Source of the DNA: an uncultured Bacteroidales bacterium
GTDB taxonomy: Bacteria > Bacteroidota > Bacteroidia > Bacteroidales > ML635J-15
Direction of reading: 5' to 3'
NCBI GenBank assembly: GCA_905234755.1
Contig: CAJOIT010000002.1
Coordinates: forward strand, 239,360-303,359
Length of the DNA stretch: 64,000 nucleotides
The translations under genes were made by a program, and so were the position numbers. The notes below the pieces were generated by a model. The model was given only the letters and a program-made list of their open reading frames with translations. It was not told where the DNA came from and searched no databases. Below, piece after piece: positions 36,034-48,624 of this stretch (position 1 is the first letter of the stretch; every line of letters starts with the position of its first letter).

Positions 36034-38999
36034 TTGTCATATATGGCATTGTACAATGCCTCCTCGATGTTGGTACGAATATTCTGCTTCATCAGTTTGC
36101 CATTTTCGGAATCGGTATAGACGCGATTTGTAAGAACTACTACCGCCATATTGTATTCGGGGTCAGCCCAAACCATTGTACCTGTGTAGCCTGTATGTCC
36201 AAAAGATCTGTCTGACGAACTCTTGCTTCCTGTTCCCTTTGAACGGTCTGGAACGGGCTTGTCCCAGCACAACGCCCTGCGACAAAATGTCGGTTCGTAA
36301 TGATATTCGGTAAAACGCTGAACAGCGGTATCCGAAAAATACCTAACTCCGCCATATTCACCATTTTCGAGATATATTTCCATAATCTTTGCCAAATCGT
36401 TGGCGTTGCCAAAAAGTCCTGCATGACCGGAAACACCGCCGAGCATTGCCGCCGCTTGGTCGTGTACATGACCGTGAAGCTGCTGTTTGCGGAAATAAGT
36501 GTCGTTCTCGGTAGGTATAATCTGTTCCAACTTATATCGGTCTAATGGATTAAAACACAATGAGTATGCACCAAGAGGAGCAAAAACTTTCCTATATGTG
36601 TATTTTACATAATCTTCGCCTGTCATGTGCATTATCACATAAGGCATTACAATGAAGCCCAAATCGGAGTACACATATTTTCCCTTATTTTCGAGTCCCG
36701 ATTCCTTTATAAGCTTGAACATTTCATCCTTGTACGACTTCGCCATAAACAGGTCGTCGGCAACCTGAATCGTAAATTTGTCGGACTTGGTATCGCTGTA
36801 AATCTTGGGATAAACTTCCTCGTCCATTGTCTTCTTGTAGAACGGAATCCACGACCTCAACCCCGCCCTATGAGTAAGCACCTGCTCGAATGTAAGGTGC
36901 GACTTATTCGAATTTTTCCACAAATCGTAGTAGTCCGAAACCTTGTCCTTTATAGTAAACTTACCCTCATCGTAGAGCATTATTATGTCGGAAGTTGTTG
37001 CTATAACCTTTGTCAGCGAAGCAAGGTCGTAAACATCGAAGTCATCCACTTTTTCCTTCTCATCGTAGGTATGATATCCCATTGATTTATGATAAATTAC
37101 AATACCATTTCGTACAAGTACCACCTGTCCGCCCGGATATGCCTTGGTGTGAATACCGCTCTTGAAAATGGAATCAACCTTGTGGATTACCTCTGACTTA
37201 ACGCCAGCATCTTCAGGGATTTTCGAATATTTCAATCGTATTTTCTGCGTTTTCTCGCCCATACCTTCCTTTAGGTTCTCGGTTGCAGAAATAGGCAAAA
37301 CTCCGCAGGCAGGGATACCGCCAAATACAAGCTGGGCGGAAAAATCGTTTGTTATTTCCCAGTCGTTGTATGAAACTATTACCGACTTTGCACTGTCAAT
37401 GTTGTTGAAATAAGCTAGTCCATACGGGTTTGCAAACAAGTCGAACACCACATTTTTACAATTTGCAAGAATTTCGTTTGCCCCATCGATTGTTGCCTGC
37501 GAAATTCCGAACTTCTTTGCAACAGAACGCTGATTCTGCCCATGTACACTTACAATGACAATATCGTACGGAGCAAGCTTTTTCTTGCGTTGTTCGGCAG
37601 ACATACCTTTAAAGTCCTTGGAATACACAAAATTCTTGACATCTGCATAATAGCGCAACCTTTTCTGGAAATATGTTTCTTCGGTGCTTTCGAACGACAC
37701 CGATGCTATTTTAACAGAATCAAGCTTCATTATCGGCACTAGCGAATCCTGATTTTTTGCAAGCGTCAAGGCGTTTTCTATCAGGTGCTGCTGCATCAGG
37801 CGCGCTTGCACATCGTTGAGGTCGGCATATACATTCTTTGTCAATATTGGTTCGTAACCTTTGTTTAAACCAAGGCGCAACTTAGTTAGTAATACACGAT
37901 TGCAAGCCTCATCAATATCCTTTTCAGAAATTTTTCCTTCGTCGATGGCTGATTTCAATTTTTCTATCACATCCTTAACATCGGTTGGAAACATAATCAT
38001 ATCATTGCCTGCGAGCAAAGCCATGACATCGGCTTCGTTGCCCTTGTAATTGGTTGTGATTCCGCCCATATTCATAGCATCAGTAAATACTATACCGTTG
38101 AAATTCACATCCTTGCGCAGAACTTTCTTGATAGCCTTAGCCGAAAGCGATGCTGGAAGATTTTCGGTTGAATCTATCGTTGGAACGAAAAGGTGAGAAA
38201 CCATCATTCCTCCTACGCCTTTTGCTGATAAATAGCGGAAAGGATATAACTCTATGGAATCTAATCTATCGCGGTCGTGCAAGATTATTGGCATAGCCTT
38301 GTGTGAATCTACATTAGTATCACCATGACCGGGGAAATGCTTACCGACAGCCAGCACGCCGTTATCCTGCATTCCCTTGGCGTACATCCAGCCTTTTTCG
38401 GCAACTTTGTGCTTGTTCTCGCCAAAGGAGCGGTCATTTATGACAGGATTTGATGGATTTACATTTACATCCAATACAGGAGCAAAGTTTACGTTTGCAC
38501 CAACTCTTTTGAGCTGTCTTGCAAATTCAGCACCCATATCGTACACCAAAGCATTATTGGTAATTGCCCCCACAAGCATCTGCCGCGGATACATTACCAC
38601 GCTATCGAGACGCATACTAAGCGACCATTCGGCATCCATGCCAACCAATAGAGGAACTTTGCTAACTTTCTGCAAACGGTTTACAAGATTTATCTGCCTT
38701 CCTGGGCCTCCCTGCATGAAAATTACACCTCCAAGCTGGTATTTTTCGACAAGAGCAACAGTTTCTGAATTGTAAGATGCTGATTTGTTCGAATATACAG
38801 GAATCATTATAAGCTGTGCAATCTTCTCGTCAAGAGTCATTTGGCTCATTACCGAATCAACCCACGAAATGTCCATATTCCAGAACCAAGGTTCTTCGGT
38901 TTGTTTATAGCCAGTGCGTTCCACTTCGCTTATAGCCACCGTCATTCCTATGCAACTGAATGCCGCAACAAATATCAGAACAGCAATTATCTTTCTCAT
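36030..38999 (-). CDS. GH3 beta-N-acetylglucosaminidase fused to a serine beta-lactamase-like domain
   Basis: 989 residues. Signal peptide, then a glycoside hydrolase family 3 domain (about 45-390) with the NagZ-type motif VGKHFPGHGDTNVDSH, whose Asp/His pair acts as acid/base, and FTDAMNMGGI holding the nucleophile Asp. A GH3 C-terminal alpha/beta domain follows (~410-600). From ~620 comes a class C beta-lactamase/DD-peptidase fold with SLTK (Ser-x-x-Lys), YSD in place of Tyr-x-Asn, and HTG. Such fusions are known in Bacteroidota and are thought to trim periplasmic peptidoglycan: GlcNAc removal plus D-amino-acid peptide or ester cleavage. It is the first gene of a three-gene overlapping run. 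Confidence 0.92.
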   Translation of the reverse strand: MRKIIAVLIFVAAFSCIGMTVAISEVERTGYKQTEEPWFWNMDISWVDSVMSQMTLDEKIAQLIMIPVYSNKSASYNSETVALVEKYQLGGVIFMQGGPGRQINLVNRLQKVSKVPLLVGMDAEWSLSMRLDSVVMYPRQMLVGAITNNALVYDMGAEFARQLKRVGANVNFAPVLDVNVNPSNPVINDRSFGENKHKVAEKGWMYAKGMQDNGVLAVGKHFPGHGDTNVDSHKAMPIILHDRDRLDSIELYPFRYLSAKGVGGMMVSHLFVPTIDSTENLPASLSAKAIKKVLRKDVNFNGIVFTDAMNMGGITTNYKGNEADVMALLAGNDMIMFPTDVKDVIEKLKSAIDEGKISEKDIDEACNRVLLTKLRLGLNKGYEPILTKNVYADLNDVQARLMQQHLIENALTLAKNQDSLVPIMKLDSVKIASVSFESTEETYFQKRLRYYADVKNFVYSKDFKGMSAEQRKKKLAPYDIVIVSVHGQNQRSVAKKFGISQATIDGANEILANCKNVVFDLFANPYGLAYFNNIDSAKSVIVSYNDWEITNDFSAQLVFGGIPACGVLPISATENLKEGMGEKTQKIRLKYSKIPEDAGVKSEVIHKVDSIFKSGIHTKAYPGGQVVLVRNGIVIYHKSMGYHTYDEKEKVDDFDVYDLASLTKVIATTSDIIMLYDEGKFTIKDKVSDYYDLWKNSNKSHLTFEQVLTHRAGLRSWIPFYKKTMDEEVYPKIYSDTKSDKFTIQVADDLFMAKSYKDEMFKLIKESGLENKGKYVYSDLGFIVMPYVIMHMTGEDYVKYTYRKVFAPLGAYSLCFNPLDRYKLEQIIPTENDTYFRKQQLHGHVHDQAAAMLGGVSGHAGLFGNANDLAKIMEIYLENGEYGGVRYFSDTAVQRFTEYHYEPTFCRRALCWDKPVPDRSKGTGSKSSSDRSFGHTGYTGTMVWADPEYNMAVVVLTNRVYTDSENGKLMKQNIRTNIEEALYNAIYDK

Positions 39000-39145
39000 T
39001 TTCTTAACCTTTGCGAAAATACAAATGACAAAAATAATTTAATATTCTATGGCTTTGCAGGGTAAACGAAAAAAGTACCAACAAAGGAATGTTAGACATT
39101 TATATGACTATGTAGAATTAAGAGCAAGAACGGAACTATACAAAA

Positions 39146-39172
39146 AAAGGAGAGCGATTTGCTCTCCTTTTT
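39146..39172 (-). terminator. Terminator of the rpoBC-DUF3467 operon
   Basis: AAAGGAGAGC / GCTCTCCTTT stem with T-runs on both sides, 4 bp after the DUF3467 stop on the minus strand. Confidence 0.85.
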
Positions 39173-39175
39173 AAT

Positions 39176-39478
39176 TTATGCTTTTACTGTATTCCCTCCA
39201 AAATTCATTGGAATCTTAGAGGATTGAACTTGAATCTGTCCGAAATTGGATTCATACTTCTGGATATTGTCCTGCAAGGCGAACAAAAGTCTCTTTGCAT
39301 GTTCGGGAGTTAAAATTATCCTCGATTGCACCTTTGACTTAGGTATACCGGGCATAATTCTTACAAAATCAAGTATGAATTCGGATGTTGAGTGACTTAT
39401 TACAGCAAGGTTTGCGTATGTTCCCTGCCCCGTCTGCTCGTCCAATTCAATGTTCAACTGGTTGTTGTTCTCTGCCAT
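39176..39478 (-). CDS. DUF3467 family protein
   Basis: 100 residues: NQLNIELDEQTGQGTYANLA, then HSTSEFILDFVRIMPGIPKS and VQSRIILTPEHAKRLLFALQ, the two conserved blocks of DUF3467. The family is widespread in Bacteroidota and usually follows rpoC, as here (10-bp gap). The conserved link hints at an RNA polymerase or transcription role, but none is established. It closes the rpoBC operon. Confidence 0.9.
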   Translation of the reverse strand: MAENNNQLNIELDEQTGQGTYANLAVISHSTSEFILDFVRIMPGIPKSKVQSRIILTPEHAKRLLFALQDNIQKYESNFGQIQVQSSKIPMNFGGNTVKA

Positions 39479-39488
39479 AATTATTCAA

Positions 39489-42400
39489 TTAAATTTCTGT
39501 TTCGGGTTGCTGTTCAAGCGTATCAAGATAAGGAGCTACCTCAGCCTTGTTGCACACACGGAGGCTCTGGAATTCGCGCAGACCTGTTCCTGCAGGAATC
39601 AAGTGTCCAACAATAACATTTTCCTTCATGCCTTCGAGTGTATCTTCCTTAGCCCTGATTGCAGCCTCGTTCAATACCTTTGTGGTTTCCTGGAATGAAG
39701 CAGCCGACATGAAGCTGGAGGTCTGCAATGCAGCCTTGGTTATACCCTGCAATACCTGGCTTGATGTTGCCGGAATTGCTGGACGAGCCTCAACCAACTT
39801 CTTGTCCTTACGCTTCAACATTGAATTTTCATCGCGAAGTCTTCTGTACGAAACAATCTGACCTGCAGTGAAATTCTCGGAATCACCAGCATCAACGACT
39901 ACCTTCTTGTCGAAGATAGAATCGTTTTCCTGCCTGAATTCCCACTTGTCAACTACCTGCTTCTCAAGGAACTGGGTATCACCCGGATCTTCAACAACAA
40001 CCTTTCTCATCATCTGGCGTACGATTACCTCGAAGTGCTTATTGTTAATCTTAACACCCTGCAGACGGTAAACATCCTGAATTTCGTTTACAAGATATTC
40101 CTGTACTGCTGTCGGACCCTTGATTGCAAGGATGTCGGACGGAGTGATAGCACCATCGATAAGTGGAGTACCTGCCTTGATGTAGTCGTTTGGCTGAACA
40201 AGTATCTGCTTTGACAGCGGAACCAAGTATTTCTTTGAGCTACCTTCCTTAGGTGTGATTTCGATTTCACGGTTACCACGCTTAATCTTACCGAATTGAA
40301 CAACGCCATCAATTTCAGATACGATTGCCGGGTTCGATGGGTTACGAGCCTCAAACAATTCAGTTACTCGAGGCAAACCGCCCGTGATATCACCACCCTT
40401 ACCTACAACCTTCGGCATCTTAATGAGAATATCACCTGCCAATATCTGGTCTTTTTCATTCTTCATCAGACGAGCGCCTACAGGCAAGTTGTAAACAGCA
40501 AGTACTTCCTTGTTCTTGTCGATAATCTTTGCTACAGGAATCTTAGATTTATCCTTGGTTTCGGTAATTATTCTCTCGATGAAACCAGTCTGCGGAGCAA
40601 TTTCCTGCTTGAAGTTGACACCTTCTACAACATCTTCGAATACAAGTTTACCTGTGTATTCCGAAATGATAACAATGTTGTACTGGTCCCATTCACAAAT
40701 CTTGTCGCCCTTCTTAACTACATCGCCGTTCTTGAAGTACAATCTTGAACCGTAAGGCAACGACTTGTTAACCAATGCTATCTTTGTTCCTTGGTCAAGA
40801 ATCTTGAGTTCGGCCATACGGGTAACAACGATATCAACTGGTCCACCTTCTTCTTCGTGCGAAACGGTACGGAGTTCATCGATTTCGAGAATACCATCGT
40901 ATTTTGCAGTGATAGTAGATTCGCTAGCAATGTTACCTGCGATACCACCAGAGTGGAATGTACGAAGAGTAAGCTGTGTACCCGGTTCACCGATTGACTG
41001 AGCAGCGATAACACCAACAGCCTCGCCCTTCTGAACCATCCTGTGAGTTGCAAGGTTACGACCGTAGCACTTAGCACAAACACCTCTGTGGGATTCACAT
41101 GTGAGAACCGAACGGATTTCAACCTTTTCGATTGGTGAATCAGCGATAGTCTTTGCAATGTCCTCTGTGATTTCTTCTCCTGATGCAACGATAAGTTCGT
41201 TGGTCTGTGGATGGAATACATCGTGAACACTGATTCTACCAAGAATACGATCATACAATGATTCGATAAGTTCACCATCGTCCTTTCTGAGTTCCGAAAC
41301 TTCAAGTCCGCGCAATGTACCGCAGTCTTCCTCGGTGATGATTACATCGTGAGCCACATCGACAAGACGACGGGTCAAGTAACCAGCATCTGCCGTCTTA
41401 AGAGCGGTATCGGCAAGACCCTTACGAGCACCGTGGCTGGAGATAAAGTATTCGAGAATCGAAAGACCTTCCTTGAAGTTAGCAAGAATTGGGTTTTCGA
41501 TGATTTCGCTTGCGCCTGTACCAGACTTCTGCGGCTTAGCCATAAGACCTCTCATACCGCACAACTGGCTAATCTGTTCCTTAGAACCACGAGCACCAGA
41601 GTCAAGCATCATGTAAACTGAGTTGAAACCTTGGTCGTCAGTTGAAAGTTTCTTCATAACGGCGATACTCAACTTAGCGTTTACATTGGTCCAAACGTCG
41701 ATAACCTGGTTGTAACGCTCGGTATCGGTAATGAAACCGTTGCTGAAGTTGAACATGATTTCATCAACCTGATCGTAACCATCCTGGATAAGCTGAGCCT
41801 TTTCGTCAGGAACGATAACATTGTCGAGGTTGAACGACAAACCGCCGATGAAAGCGTTGTAGTAACCCATGTTCTTAATGTCATCGAGGAACTTAGCTGT
41901 TGTTGCAGTTCCGCACTTATTAATAAGGTTACCGATGATATCTCTCAACGATTTCTTTGTAAGAAGCTGGTTGATATATCCGTATTCCTTCGGAACAACT
42001 TGGTTGAACAATACTCTACCCGTAGTTGTCTCGATAATATGTTCAATGAAGTTGCCGTTTTCGTCAACATCGTGATGTCTAACCTTGATCTTTGCATGAA
42101 GACCGAGTTTGCCTTCATTGTAAGCGATGATAACTTCCTGCGGACCATAGAATGTCTGACCTTCGCCCTGCTCGCCAGTTCTTTCCTTGGTGATGTAGTA
42201 CAGACCAAGAACCATATCCTGTGATGGCACCGTGATAGGCGCACCGTTTGCAGGATTAAGGATGTTGTGCGAAGCAAGCATAAGAATCTGAGCTTCCATT
42301 ACGGCAGCATTGCCCAACGGCAAGTGAACAGCCATCTGGTCACCATCGAAGTCGGCGTTGAATGCCGTACATACGAGTGGGTGAAGTTGGATTGCCTTAC

Positions 42401-43766
42401 CTTCGATAAGTTTCGGCTGGAATGCCTGAATACCAAGTCTATGAAGCGTAGGAGCACGGTTGAGCAGTATCGGGTGTCCCTTCATTACGTTTTCGAGGAT
42501 GTCCCATACAACCGGATCCTTGCGTTCAACGATTTTCTTAGCCGACTTCACTGTCTTTACAATACCGCGTTCCATCAACTTGCGGATAACGAACGGCTTG
42601 TACAATTCGGCAGCCATATCCTTTGGAAGACCGCATTCGTGCATGTGAAGTTCAGGACCTACAACGATAACCGAACGAGCCGAGAAATCGACACGCTTAC
42701 CGAGCAAGTTCTGACGGAAACGACCTTGCTTACCCTTCAAACTGTCGCTCAACGACTTGAGAGGTCTGTTAGCTTCGGTCTTTACAGCGCTCGACTTTCT
42801 TGAGTTGTCGAACAATGAATCTACAGCTTCCTGAAGCATACGCTTTTCATTGCGAAGGATTACTTCTGGAGCCTTTATTTCGAGAAGTCTTCTCAGACGG
42901 TTGTTTCTAATGATAACCCTACGATAGAGGTCGTTGAGGTCGGATGTAGCGAAACGACCACCATCCAGTGGAACCAAAGGACGAAGCTCGGGAGGAATAA
43001 CAGGAACTACCTGTACAATCATCCATTCCGGCTTGTTTATGTCCTTCGACATTCTGAAAGCTTCAACAACATTCAATCTCTTCAAAGCTTCAGCCTTTCT
43101 CTGCTGTGAAGTTTCCTTACCTGCTCTATCGCGAAGTTCGTATGACAACTTGTCAAGGTCAATCTTTCTCAAGAGTTCGAGAATAGCCTCAGCACCCATC
43201 TTTGCAACGAACTTGTTAGGATCGGTATCATCAAGCATCTGGTTTTCACGAGGAAGAGAATCGATAATCTGTACATATTCTTCTTCGGTGAGAAGGTCGA
43301 GTTCTGCAACACCTTCTTCTGCCTTTGGACCCGGCTGAAGTACAATGTACCTTTCGTAGTATATTACAGCGTCAAGCTTCTTTGATGGCAAACCTAGAAG
43401 GTAACCAATCTTATTAGGAAGGGTCTTGAAATACCAAATATGAGCAACTGGTACTTCGAGCTTAATGTGACCCATTCTTTCCCTACGAACCTTCTTTTCT
43501 GTTACCTCGACACCGCATCTATCGCATACGATACCTTTATATCTTATTCTCTTGTATTTACCGCAATGGCACTCGTAATCCTTGCACGGACCGAATATTC
43601 TTTCGCAGAACAAACCATCTCTTTCGGGCTTATATGTCCTATAGTTAATGGTTTCGGGTTTTGTAACTTCGCCGCTCGACAAGTCCTGAATCTCTTCGGG
43701 AGAAGCAAGGCTTACGGTTATCTTTGTAAAGTTGGTCTTAACTTTTGTATCTTTTCTAAAAGCCAT
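39489..43766 (-). CDS. rpoC: RNA polymerase beta' subunit
   Basis: 1,425 residues. It forms the catalytic clamp of RNA polymerase. The N-terminal zinc-binding segment [20 protein letters not shown] is present, as is the Mg-binding [12 protein letters not shown]. The second zinc site is seen in [16 protein letters not shown], and the trigger-loop region in [16 protein letters not shown]. The long sandwich-barrel insertion near 950-1100 is normal for this phylum. It lies 19 bp after rpoB and is co-transcribed. Confidence 0.98.
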   Translation of the reverse strand: MAFRKDTKVKTNFTKITVSLASPEEIQDLSSGEVTKPETINYRTYKPERDGLFCERIFGPCKDYECHCGKYKRIRYKGIVCDRCGVEVTEKKVRRERMGHIKLEVPVAHIWYFKTLPNKIGYLLGLPSKKLDAVIYYERYIVLQPGPKAEEGVAELDLLTEEEYVQIIDSLPRENQMLDDTDPNKFVAKMGAEAILELLRKIDLDKLSYELRDRAGKETSQQRKAEALKRLNVVEAFRMSKDINKPEWMIVQVVPVIPPELRPLVPLDGGRFATSDLNDLYRRVIIRNNRLRRLLEIKAPEVILRNEKRMLQEAVDSLFDNSRKSSAVKTEANRPLKSLSDSLKGKQGRFRQNLLGKRVDFSARSVIVVGPELHMHECGLPKDMAAELYKPFVIRKLMERGIVKTVKSAKKIVERKDPVVWDILENVMKGHPILLNRAPTLHRLGIQAFQPKLIEGKAIQLHPLVCTAFNADFDGDQMAVHLPLGNAAVMEAQILMLASHNILNPANGAPITVPSQDMVLGLYYITKERTGEQGEGQTFYGPQEVIIAYNEGKLGLHAKIKVRHHDVDENGNFIEHIIETTTGRVLFNQVVPKEYGYINQLLTKKSLRDIIGNLINKCGTATTAKFLDDIKNMGYYNAFIGGLSFNLDNVIVPDEKAQLIQDGYDQVDEIMFNFSNGFITDTERYNQVIDVWTNVNAKLSIAVMKKLSTDDQGFNSVYMMLDSGARGSKEQISQLCGMRGLMAKPQKSGTGASEIIENPILANFKEGLSILEYFISSHGARKGLADTALKTADAGYLTRRLVDVAHDVIITEEDCGTLRGLEVSELRKDDGELIESLYDRILGRISVHDVFHPQTNELIVASGEEITEDIAKTIADSPIEKVEIRSVLTCESHRGVCAKCYGRNLATHRMVQKGEAVGVIAAQSIGEPGTQLTLRTFHSGGIAGNIASESTITAKYDGILEIDELRTVSHEEEGGPVDIVVTRMAELKILDQGTKIALVNKSLPYGSRLYFKNGDVVKKGDKICEWDQYNIVIISEYTGKLVFEDVVEGVNFKQEIAPQTGFIERIITETKDKSKIPVAKIIDKNKEVLAVYNLPVGARLMKNEKDQILAGDILIKMPKVVGKGGDITGGLPRVTELFEARNPSNPAIVSEIDGVVQFGKIKRGNREIEITPKEGSSKKYLVPLSKQILVQPNDYIKAGTPLIDGAITPSDILAIKGPTAVQEYLVNEIQDVYRLQGVKINNKHFEVIVRQMMRKVVVEDPGDTQFLEKQVVDKWEFRQENDSIFDKKVVVDAGDSENFTAGQIVSYRRLRDENSMLKRKDKKLVEARPAIPATSSQVLQGITKAALQTSSFMSAASFQETTKVLNEAAIRAKEDTLEGMKENVIVGHLIPAGTGLREFQSLRVCNKAEVAPYLDTLEQQPETEI

Positions 43767-43785
43767 TTTACCAGATTTTTATCAA

Positions 43786-46700
43786 TTATTCAAGATTAAT
43801 TTTCAAGCACAAACCTCTCAATTCATGCAACAACACATTCAATGATTCGGGAATTCCCGGTACAGGCATCTGTTCGCCCTTAACGATGCTTTCGTAGGTC
43901 TTTGCTCTTCCGACAACATCATCAGACTTAACAGTAAGGATTTCCTGCAGTACATTTGCTGCACCGAAAGCCTCGAGTGCCCAGACTTCCATTTCACCGA
44001 AACGCTGACCACCGAACTGAGCCTTACCGCCCAATGGCTGCTGCGTAATAAGTGAGTATGGACCAATTGAACGAGCATGCATCTTGTCCTCAACCATGTG
44101 ACCGAGTTTCAGCATGTAGATTACACCTACGGTTGCTGGCTGGTCGAACTTGCGACCTGTACCACCATCGTACAACCAAGTCTTTCCGTAACGAGGAACG
44201 CCTGCCTTGTCGGTGTACTCGCAAATCTGTTCGAGGCTTGCACCATCGAAGATAGGAGTTGCAAACTTGCAGCCAAGAACACGACCTGCCCAACCGAGAA
44301 CAGTTTCGTAAATCTGTCCAAGGTTCATACGCGAAGGCACGCCCAACGGGTTAAGAACAATGTCAACTGGAGTACCATCATCGAGGAACGGCATATCTTC
44401 CTGACGGACGATACGAGCAAGGATACCCTTGTTACCGTGACGACCTGCGAGCTTATCACCAACCCTGATTACACGCTTGCTTGCGAGGTAAACCTTAGCC
44501 ATCTGCATGATGCCCGATGGAAGTTCGTCACCTATTGTAATATCAAGTTTTTCGCGTCTGTACTTACCAGTAATCTTCTTGTATTCAACCATGTAGTTGA
44601 ACAAAATCTTAGCTATCTGGTCGTTGCGCGACTTATCGGTCGTCCACTTGTTCGGATTGACATTGATGAAATCGATGCCCTGCAGGAGCTTCTGGGTATA
44701 TTTTACACCCTTCTGGATAACAATCTGGTCAAGGTTATCCTTTACGCCCTGAGATGTCTTGCCGTTTACAATTGCAAACAACTTTTCAATGAGAACATCC
44801 TTCAGTTTGTCAAGTTCCTTCTTTTCAACCTCCTCGATAGCCTCAACCAACATCTTGTCCTGAGTCTTGGTCTTTCTATCCTTTATAAGTCTCGAATAGA
44901 GTTTCTTGTCGATAACAACACCGCTTGTAGATGGGGAAGCCTTCAATGAAGCATCCTTTACATCACCAGCCTTTTCTCCGAATATTGCACGGAGAAGTTT
45001 TTCTTCTGGTGAAGGATCGCTTTCGCCCTTAGGAGTAATCTTACCTATCATTATGTCACCCGGCTTTACCCTTGCACCAATACGGATTATACCATTTTCA
45101 TCAAGGTCCTTAGTTGCAGCCTCGCTGACATTTGGAATATCGGATGTAAGTTCCTCAAGACCACGCTTTGTTTCACGAACATCAAGCTGATAGTCGGTAA
45201 TGTGGATTGAGGTGAAATAATCTTCGCGAACGACTCTTTCGTTAAGAACGATAGCATCCTCGTAGTTGTAACCCTTCCAAGGCATGAACGCAACCTTAAG
45301 GTTTCTACCTAGAGCCAAGTCACCGCCCTGAGTTCCGTAACCTTCTGTAAGAATCATTCCCTTTGTAACCTTCTGTCCCTTGCTTACTACTGGACGAAGA
45401 TTAATACATGTGTTCTGGTTTGTCTTCCTGAACTTCGGTATCTTGTATTCGACAGAATCACCAACAAAGCTAACGAATCTTTCTTCGTCAGTTCTGTCAT
45501 ACTTTATTATAATCTTTTCAGCGTCAACATATTCAACAACGCCATTGCCTTCGGCAACGAGAAGAATTCTCGAATCCTGAGCAACCATGTGTTCGATACC
45601 TGTTCCTACGATAGGAGCTTCGGGACGAAGCAGAGGAACTGCCTGACGCATCATGTTCGAACCCATCAATGCACGGTTAGCATCATCATGCTCCAAGAAC
45701 GGAATCAAGGAAGCAGCAATAGAAGAAATCTGGTTTGGAGCAACATCCATCAACTGAACCTCTTCCGGAGCAACTACTACATAGTCGCCTTCCTTTCTTG
45801 CCTTAACCCTGTTGCTCTGGAAATTGCCGTTATCGTCAACTTCTGCATTTGCCTGTGCCACAACAAGACCTGTTTCCTGTTCTGCACTCAAGTATACTAT
45901 GTCGTTGAAGCTAACTGCATTGTCGGCTACCTTTCTATATGGTGTCTCGATGAAACCGAGGTTGTTTATCTTAGCGTAAACGCAAAGCGAAGAGATAAGA
46001 CCGATGTTTGGACCTTCTGGGGTTTCAATCGGGCAAAGACGACCATAATGTGTATAGTGAACGTCACGAACTTCGAAACCAGCTCTTTCACGCGACAGAC
46101 CGCCAGGACCCAAAGCCGAAAGACGTCTCTTGTGCGTCATTTCTGCCAACGGGTTTATCTGGTCCATGAACTGCGACAACTGGTTTGTGCCGAAGAATGA
46201 ATTTATCACAGAAGAAAGAATCTTGGAGTTGATAAGGTCCATCGGGTGGAATACCTCGTTGTCCCTTACATTCATTCTCTCCCTGATTGTACGAGCCATA
46301 CGAGCCAAACCAACGCTGAACTGGTTAGCCAACTGCTCGCCAACGGTTCTTACTCTACGGTTGCTCAAGTGGTCGATATCATCAACATCTGCCTTAGAGT
46401 TGATAAGTTCAATCAAATATTTAATAATGGCGATGATGTCTTCCTTTGTCAACACGCGGGTTGTGTCGGGAACATCAAGAGCCAACTTCTGGTTGATTCT
46501 ATAACGACCAACATCGCCGAGGTCGTACCTCTTGTCCGAGAAGAACAACTTGTCGATGACATCGCGAGCTGTTGCCTCGTCGGGTGGTTCTGCATTTCTC
46601 AACTGACGGTAAATGTAAAACACAGCCTCCTTTTCGGAGTTGCAGGTATCCTTCTGCAAGGTGTTGTATATGATTGCGTGGTCGGAAATCTTCTGGTTCT

Positions 46701-47589
46701 CCTTGTGCAAGAGGATTGTTTTAACTCCCGATTCAACAATCATGTCGATGTGTTCATTTTCGATTACAGTTTCACGGTCGAGTACAATTTCGTTTCTTTC
46801 GAGAGAAACCACTTCGGCGGTATCCTCATCAACGAAATCCTCAATCCATGTCTTCAGCACCCTGGCTGCCAGACGACGTCCAACGACCTTCTTCAATGCG
46901 GTCTTGGAAACCTTTATTTCGTCTGCCAAATCAAAGATTTCAAGAATATCCTTATCGTTTTCAAAGCCGATGGCCCTCAACAAGGTTGTTACCGGCAATT
47001 TTTTCTTACGGTCGATGTATGCATACATCACAGTATTAATATCGGTAGCAAATTCTATCCATGCACCCTTGAACGGGATAACTCTTGCTGAATACAATTT
47101 TGTACCGTTGGTATGCATTGACTGGCTGAAGAAAACGCCAGGCGACCTATGCAACTGGGAAACTACTACCCTTTCTGCTCCGTTTATAACGAATGTTCCA
47201 CTTGGGGTCATATAAGGGATAGTTCCTAACCATACATCCTGAATTGAGTCCTCGAAGTCCTCATGTTCCTCGTCGCTACAAGTAAGCCTTAACTTAGCCT
47301 TCAGTGGAACACAGTATGTAAGTCCCCTATCTATGCATTGTTCGATGCTATATCTTGGAGGATCAAGAGTATAGTCTATGAACTGAAGTTCAAAATTGTT
47401 GCGGGTATCGGTTATCGGGAAGTTTTCGGCAAACACCTGATACAGACCTTCCGACTTTCTTTGTTCAGCTGTTGAATCGAGCTGAACGAAATCTTTAAAC
47501 GATTTTATTTGAATTTCCAAGAAATCTGGGTATTCCAGCTGATTTCTTGTTGTTGAAAAATTTATTCTTTGATTTGTGTTAACAGCCAT
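43786..47589 (-). CDS. rpoB: RNA polymerase beta subunit
   Basis: 1,267 residues, full length. The rifampicin pocket region [32 protein letters not shown] is intact with wild-type-like residues (Q, D, H, R and S at the usual positions). C-terminal signatures GKGxxG-like [12 protein letters not shown] and [20 protein letters not shown] are present. A strong hairpin separates it from rplL. Confidence 0.98.
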   Translation of the reverse strand: MAVNTNQRINFSTTRNQLEYPDFLEIQIKSFKDFVQLDSTAEQRKSEGLYQVFAENFPITDTRNNFELQFIDYTLDPPRYSIEQCIDRGLTYCVPLKAKLRLTCSDEEHEDFEDSIQDVWLGTIPYMTPSGTFVINGAERVVVSQLHRSPGVFFSQSMHTNGTKLYSARVIPFKGAWIEFATDINTVMYAYIDRKKKLPVTTLLRAIGFENDKDILEIFDLADEIKVSKTALKKVVGRRLAARVLKTWIEDFVDEDTAEVVSLERNEIVLDRETVIENEHIDMIVESGVKTILLHKENQKISDHAIIYNTLQKDTCNSEKEAVFYIYRQLRNAEPPDEATARDVIDKLFFSDKRYDLGDVGRYRINQKLALDVPDTTRVLTKEDIIAIIKYLIELINSKADVDDIDHLSNRRVRTVGEQLANQFSVGLARMARTIRERMNVRDNEVFHPMDLINSKILSSVINSFFGTNQLSQFMDQINPLAEMTHKRRLSALGPGGLSRERAGFEVRDVHYTHYGRLCPIETPEGPNIGLISSLCVYAKINNLGFIETPYRKVADNAVSFNDIVYLSAEQETGLVVAQANAEVDDNGNFQSNRVKARKEGDYVVVAPEEVQLMDVAPNQISSIAASLIPFLEHDDANRALMGSNMMRQAVPLLRPEAPIVGTGIEHMVAQDSRILLVAEGNGVVEYVDAEKIIIKYDRTDEERFVSFVGDSVEYKIPKFRKTNQNTCINLRPVVSKGQKVTKGMILTEGYGTQGGDLALGRNLKVAFMPWKGYNYEDAIVLNERVVREDYFTSIHITDYQLDVRETKRGLEELTSDIPNVSEAATKDLDENGIIRIGARVKPGDIMIGKITPKGESDPSPEEKLLRAIFGEKAGDVKDASLKASPSTSGVVIDKKLYSRLIKDRKTKTQDKMLVEAIEEVEKKELDKLKDVLIEKLFAIVNGKTSQGVKDNLDQIVIQKGVKYTQKLLQGIDFINVNPNKWTTDKSRNDQIAKILFNYMVEYKKITGKYRREKLDITIGDELPSGIMQMAKVYLASKRVIRVGDKLAGRHGNKGILARIVRQEDMPFLDDGTPVDIVLNPLGVPSRMNLGQIYETVLGWAGRVLGCKFATPIFDGASLEQICEYTDKAGVPRYGKTWLYDGGTGRKFDQPATVGVIYMLKLGHMVEDKMHARSIGPYSLITQQPLGGKAQFGGQRFGEMEVWALEAFGAANVLQEILTVKSDDVVGRAKTYESIVKGEQMPVPGIPESLNVLLHELRGLCLKINLE

Positions 47590-47625
47590 TGTCGCAAATA
47601 TTTAAAAATGAACCTAAACCAACAA

Positions 47626-47655
47626 AGGTTTAAACCCCCCGAGGGGGTCTAAACC
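47626..47655 (-). terminator. Attenuator-like hairpin between rplL and rpoB
   Basis: On the minus strand GGTTTA-ACCCCC pairs with GGGGG-TTTAAACC around a 3-base loop, without a strong U-tract. In many bacteria a partial terminator or RNase site at this place lowers rpoB relative to ribosomal proteins; that role is inferred here. Confidence 0.6.
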
Positions 47656-47679
47656 TATAAATTATGCAACAAAAGTCGT

Positions 47680-48057
47680 TTATTTAAGTTCAACTTCTGC
47701 TCCAACTTCTTCCAACTGCTTCTTCAAAGATTCTGCTTCGTCCTTAGCAACACCTTCTTTTACTGGTTTTGGAGCTGCGTCAACTAATTCCTTAGCTTCC
47801 TTCAATCCGAGGCCGGTCAAAGTCTTAACAACCTTTACAACATCCAATTTCTTTGGACCAGCTGCCTTAAGGATAACATCGAATTCGGTCTTTTCTGCTG
47901 CTGCTTCTGCTGCGCCACCTGCTGCTGGAGCTGCTACTACTGCTGCTGCTGCTGCTGGTTCAATACCGTATTCTTCCTTCAAAATATTTGCCAATTCGTT
48001 TACGTCTTTAACAGTAAGATTAACTAATTCTTCTGCCAATTTCTTAAGATCTGCCAT
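47680..48057 (-). CDS. rplL: 50S ribosomal protein L7/L12
   Basis: 125 residues. Stalk protein that recruits GTPase factors to the ribosome. An N-terminal dimerisation helix ([20 protein letters not shown]), an Ala-rich hinge of about 25 residues and the C-terminal domain [20 protein letters not shown] are all normal. Confidence 0.97.
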   Translation of the reverse strand: MADLKKLAEELVNLTVKDVNELANILKEEYGIEPAAAAAVVAAPAAGGAAEAAAEKTEFDVILKAAGPKKLDVVKVVKTLTGLGLKEAKELVDAAPKPVKEGVAKDEAESLKKQLEEVGAEVELK

Positions 48058-48093
48058 TTTTATTAAATTTAAACTTTTTAACTTTTTAATTTT

Positions 48094-48612
48094 TTATTCT
48101 CTCTCTGATAAGGTTTTTACTAAACCTCCTAATAAATTCTTGCCTGACTCTAGTTGTCCCAATACGGTCTTCATCGGCGACTGCAACAATAATATAACAT
48201 CACCAATAAGTTCTTCCTTAGACTTAAGGCTAGCAAGTGCCTCAAGGTTGGACTGTCCGATATAAATCGATTCCTCGGCGTATGCACCCTTGAAAAGAGG
48301 CTTGTCGCTCTTCTGGTTCAATTCCTTTATAAGTTTTGCTGGCACATTAGCTGTGTTGCAGAACATTACTGCAGAATTTTCAACCAATACGGGATACAAT
48401 TCTTCGTAACCGTTGCCGATACGTTCCAGTGCTTTTCTAAAGAAGGTATTCTTAACAACAATCAGTTCAATGTCTTTCTCGAAACATTTCTTTCTAAGCG
48501 TATATGTCTGCTTAGCGTTCAATCCCGAAATGTCAGCAATATAGAAGTGATTGTACTGCTCAACTGTTGACTTCAGGTTCTCGATAAGAGCATTCTTGTC
48601 TTCTCGTTTCAT
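48094..48612 (-). CDS. rplJ: 50S ribosomal protein L10
   Basis: 172 residues. It anchors L7/L12 dimers on the stalk and binds 23S rRNA together with L11. Typical motif: HFYIADISGLNAKQTYTLRK and later FKGAYAEESIYIG. It often regulates its own operon by binding the leader; the 12-bp gap to rplA leaves no room for that leader here. Confidence 0.96.
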   Translation of the reverse strand: MKREDKNALIENLKSTVEQYNHFYIADISGLNAKQTYTLRKKCFEKDIELIVVKNTFFRKALERIGNGYEELYPVLVENSAVMFCNTANVPAKLIKELNQKSDKPLFKGAYAEESIYIGQSNLEALASLKSKEELIGDVILLLQSPMKTVLGQLESGKNLLGGLVKTLSERE

Positions 48613-48624
48613 ACTCGTGTGTTA

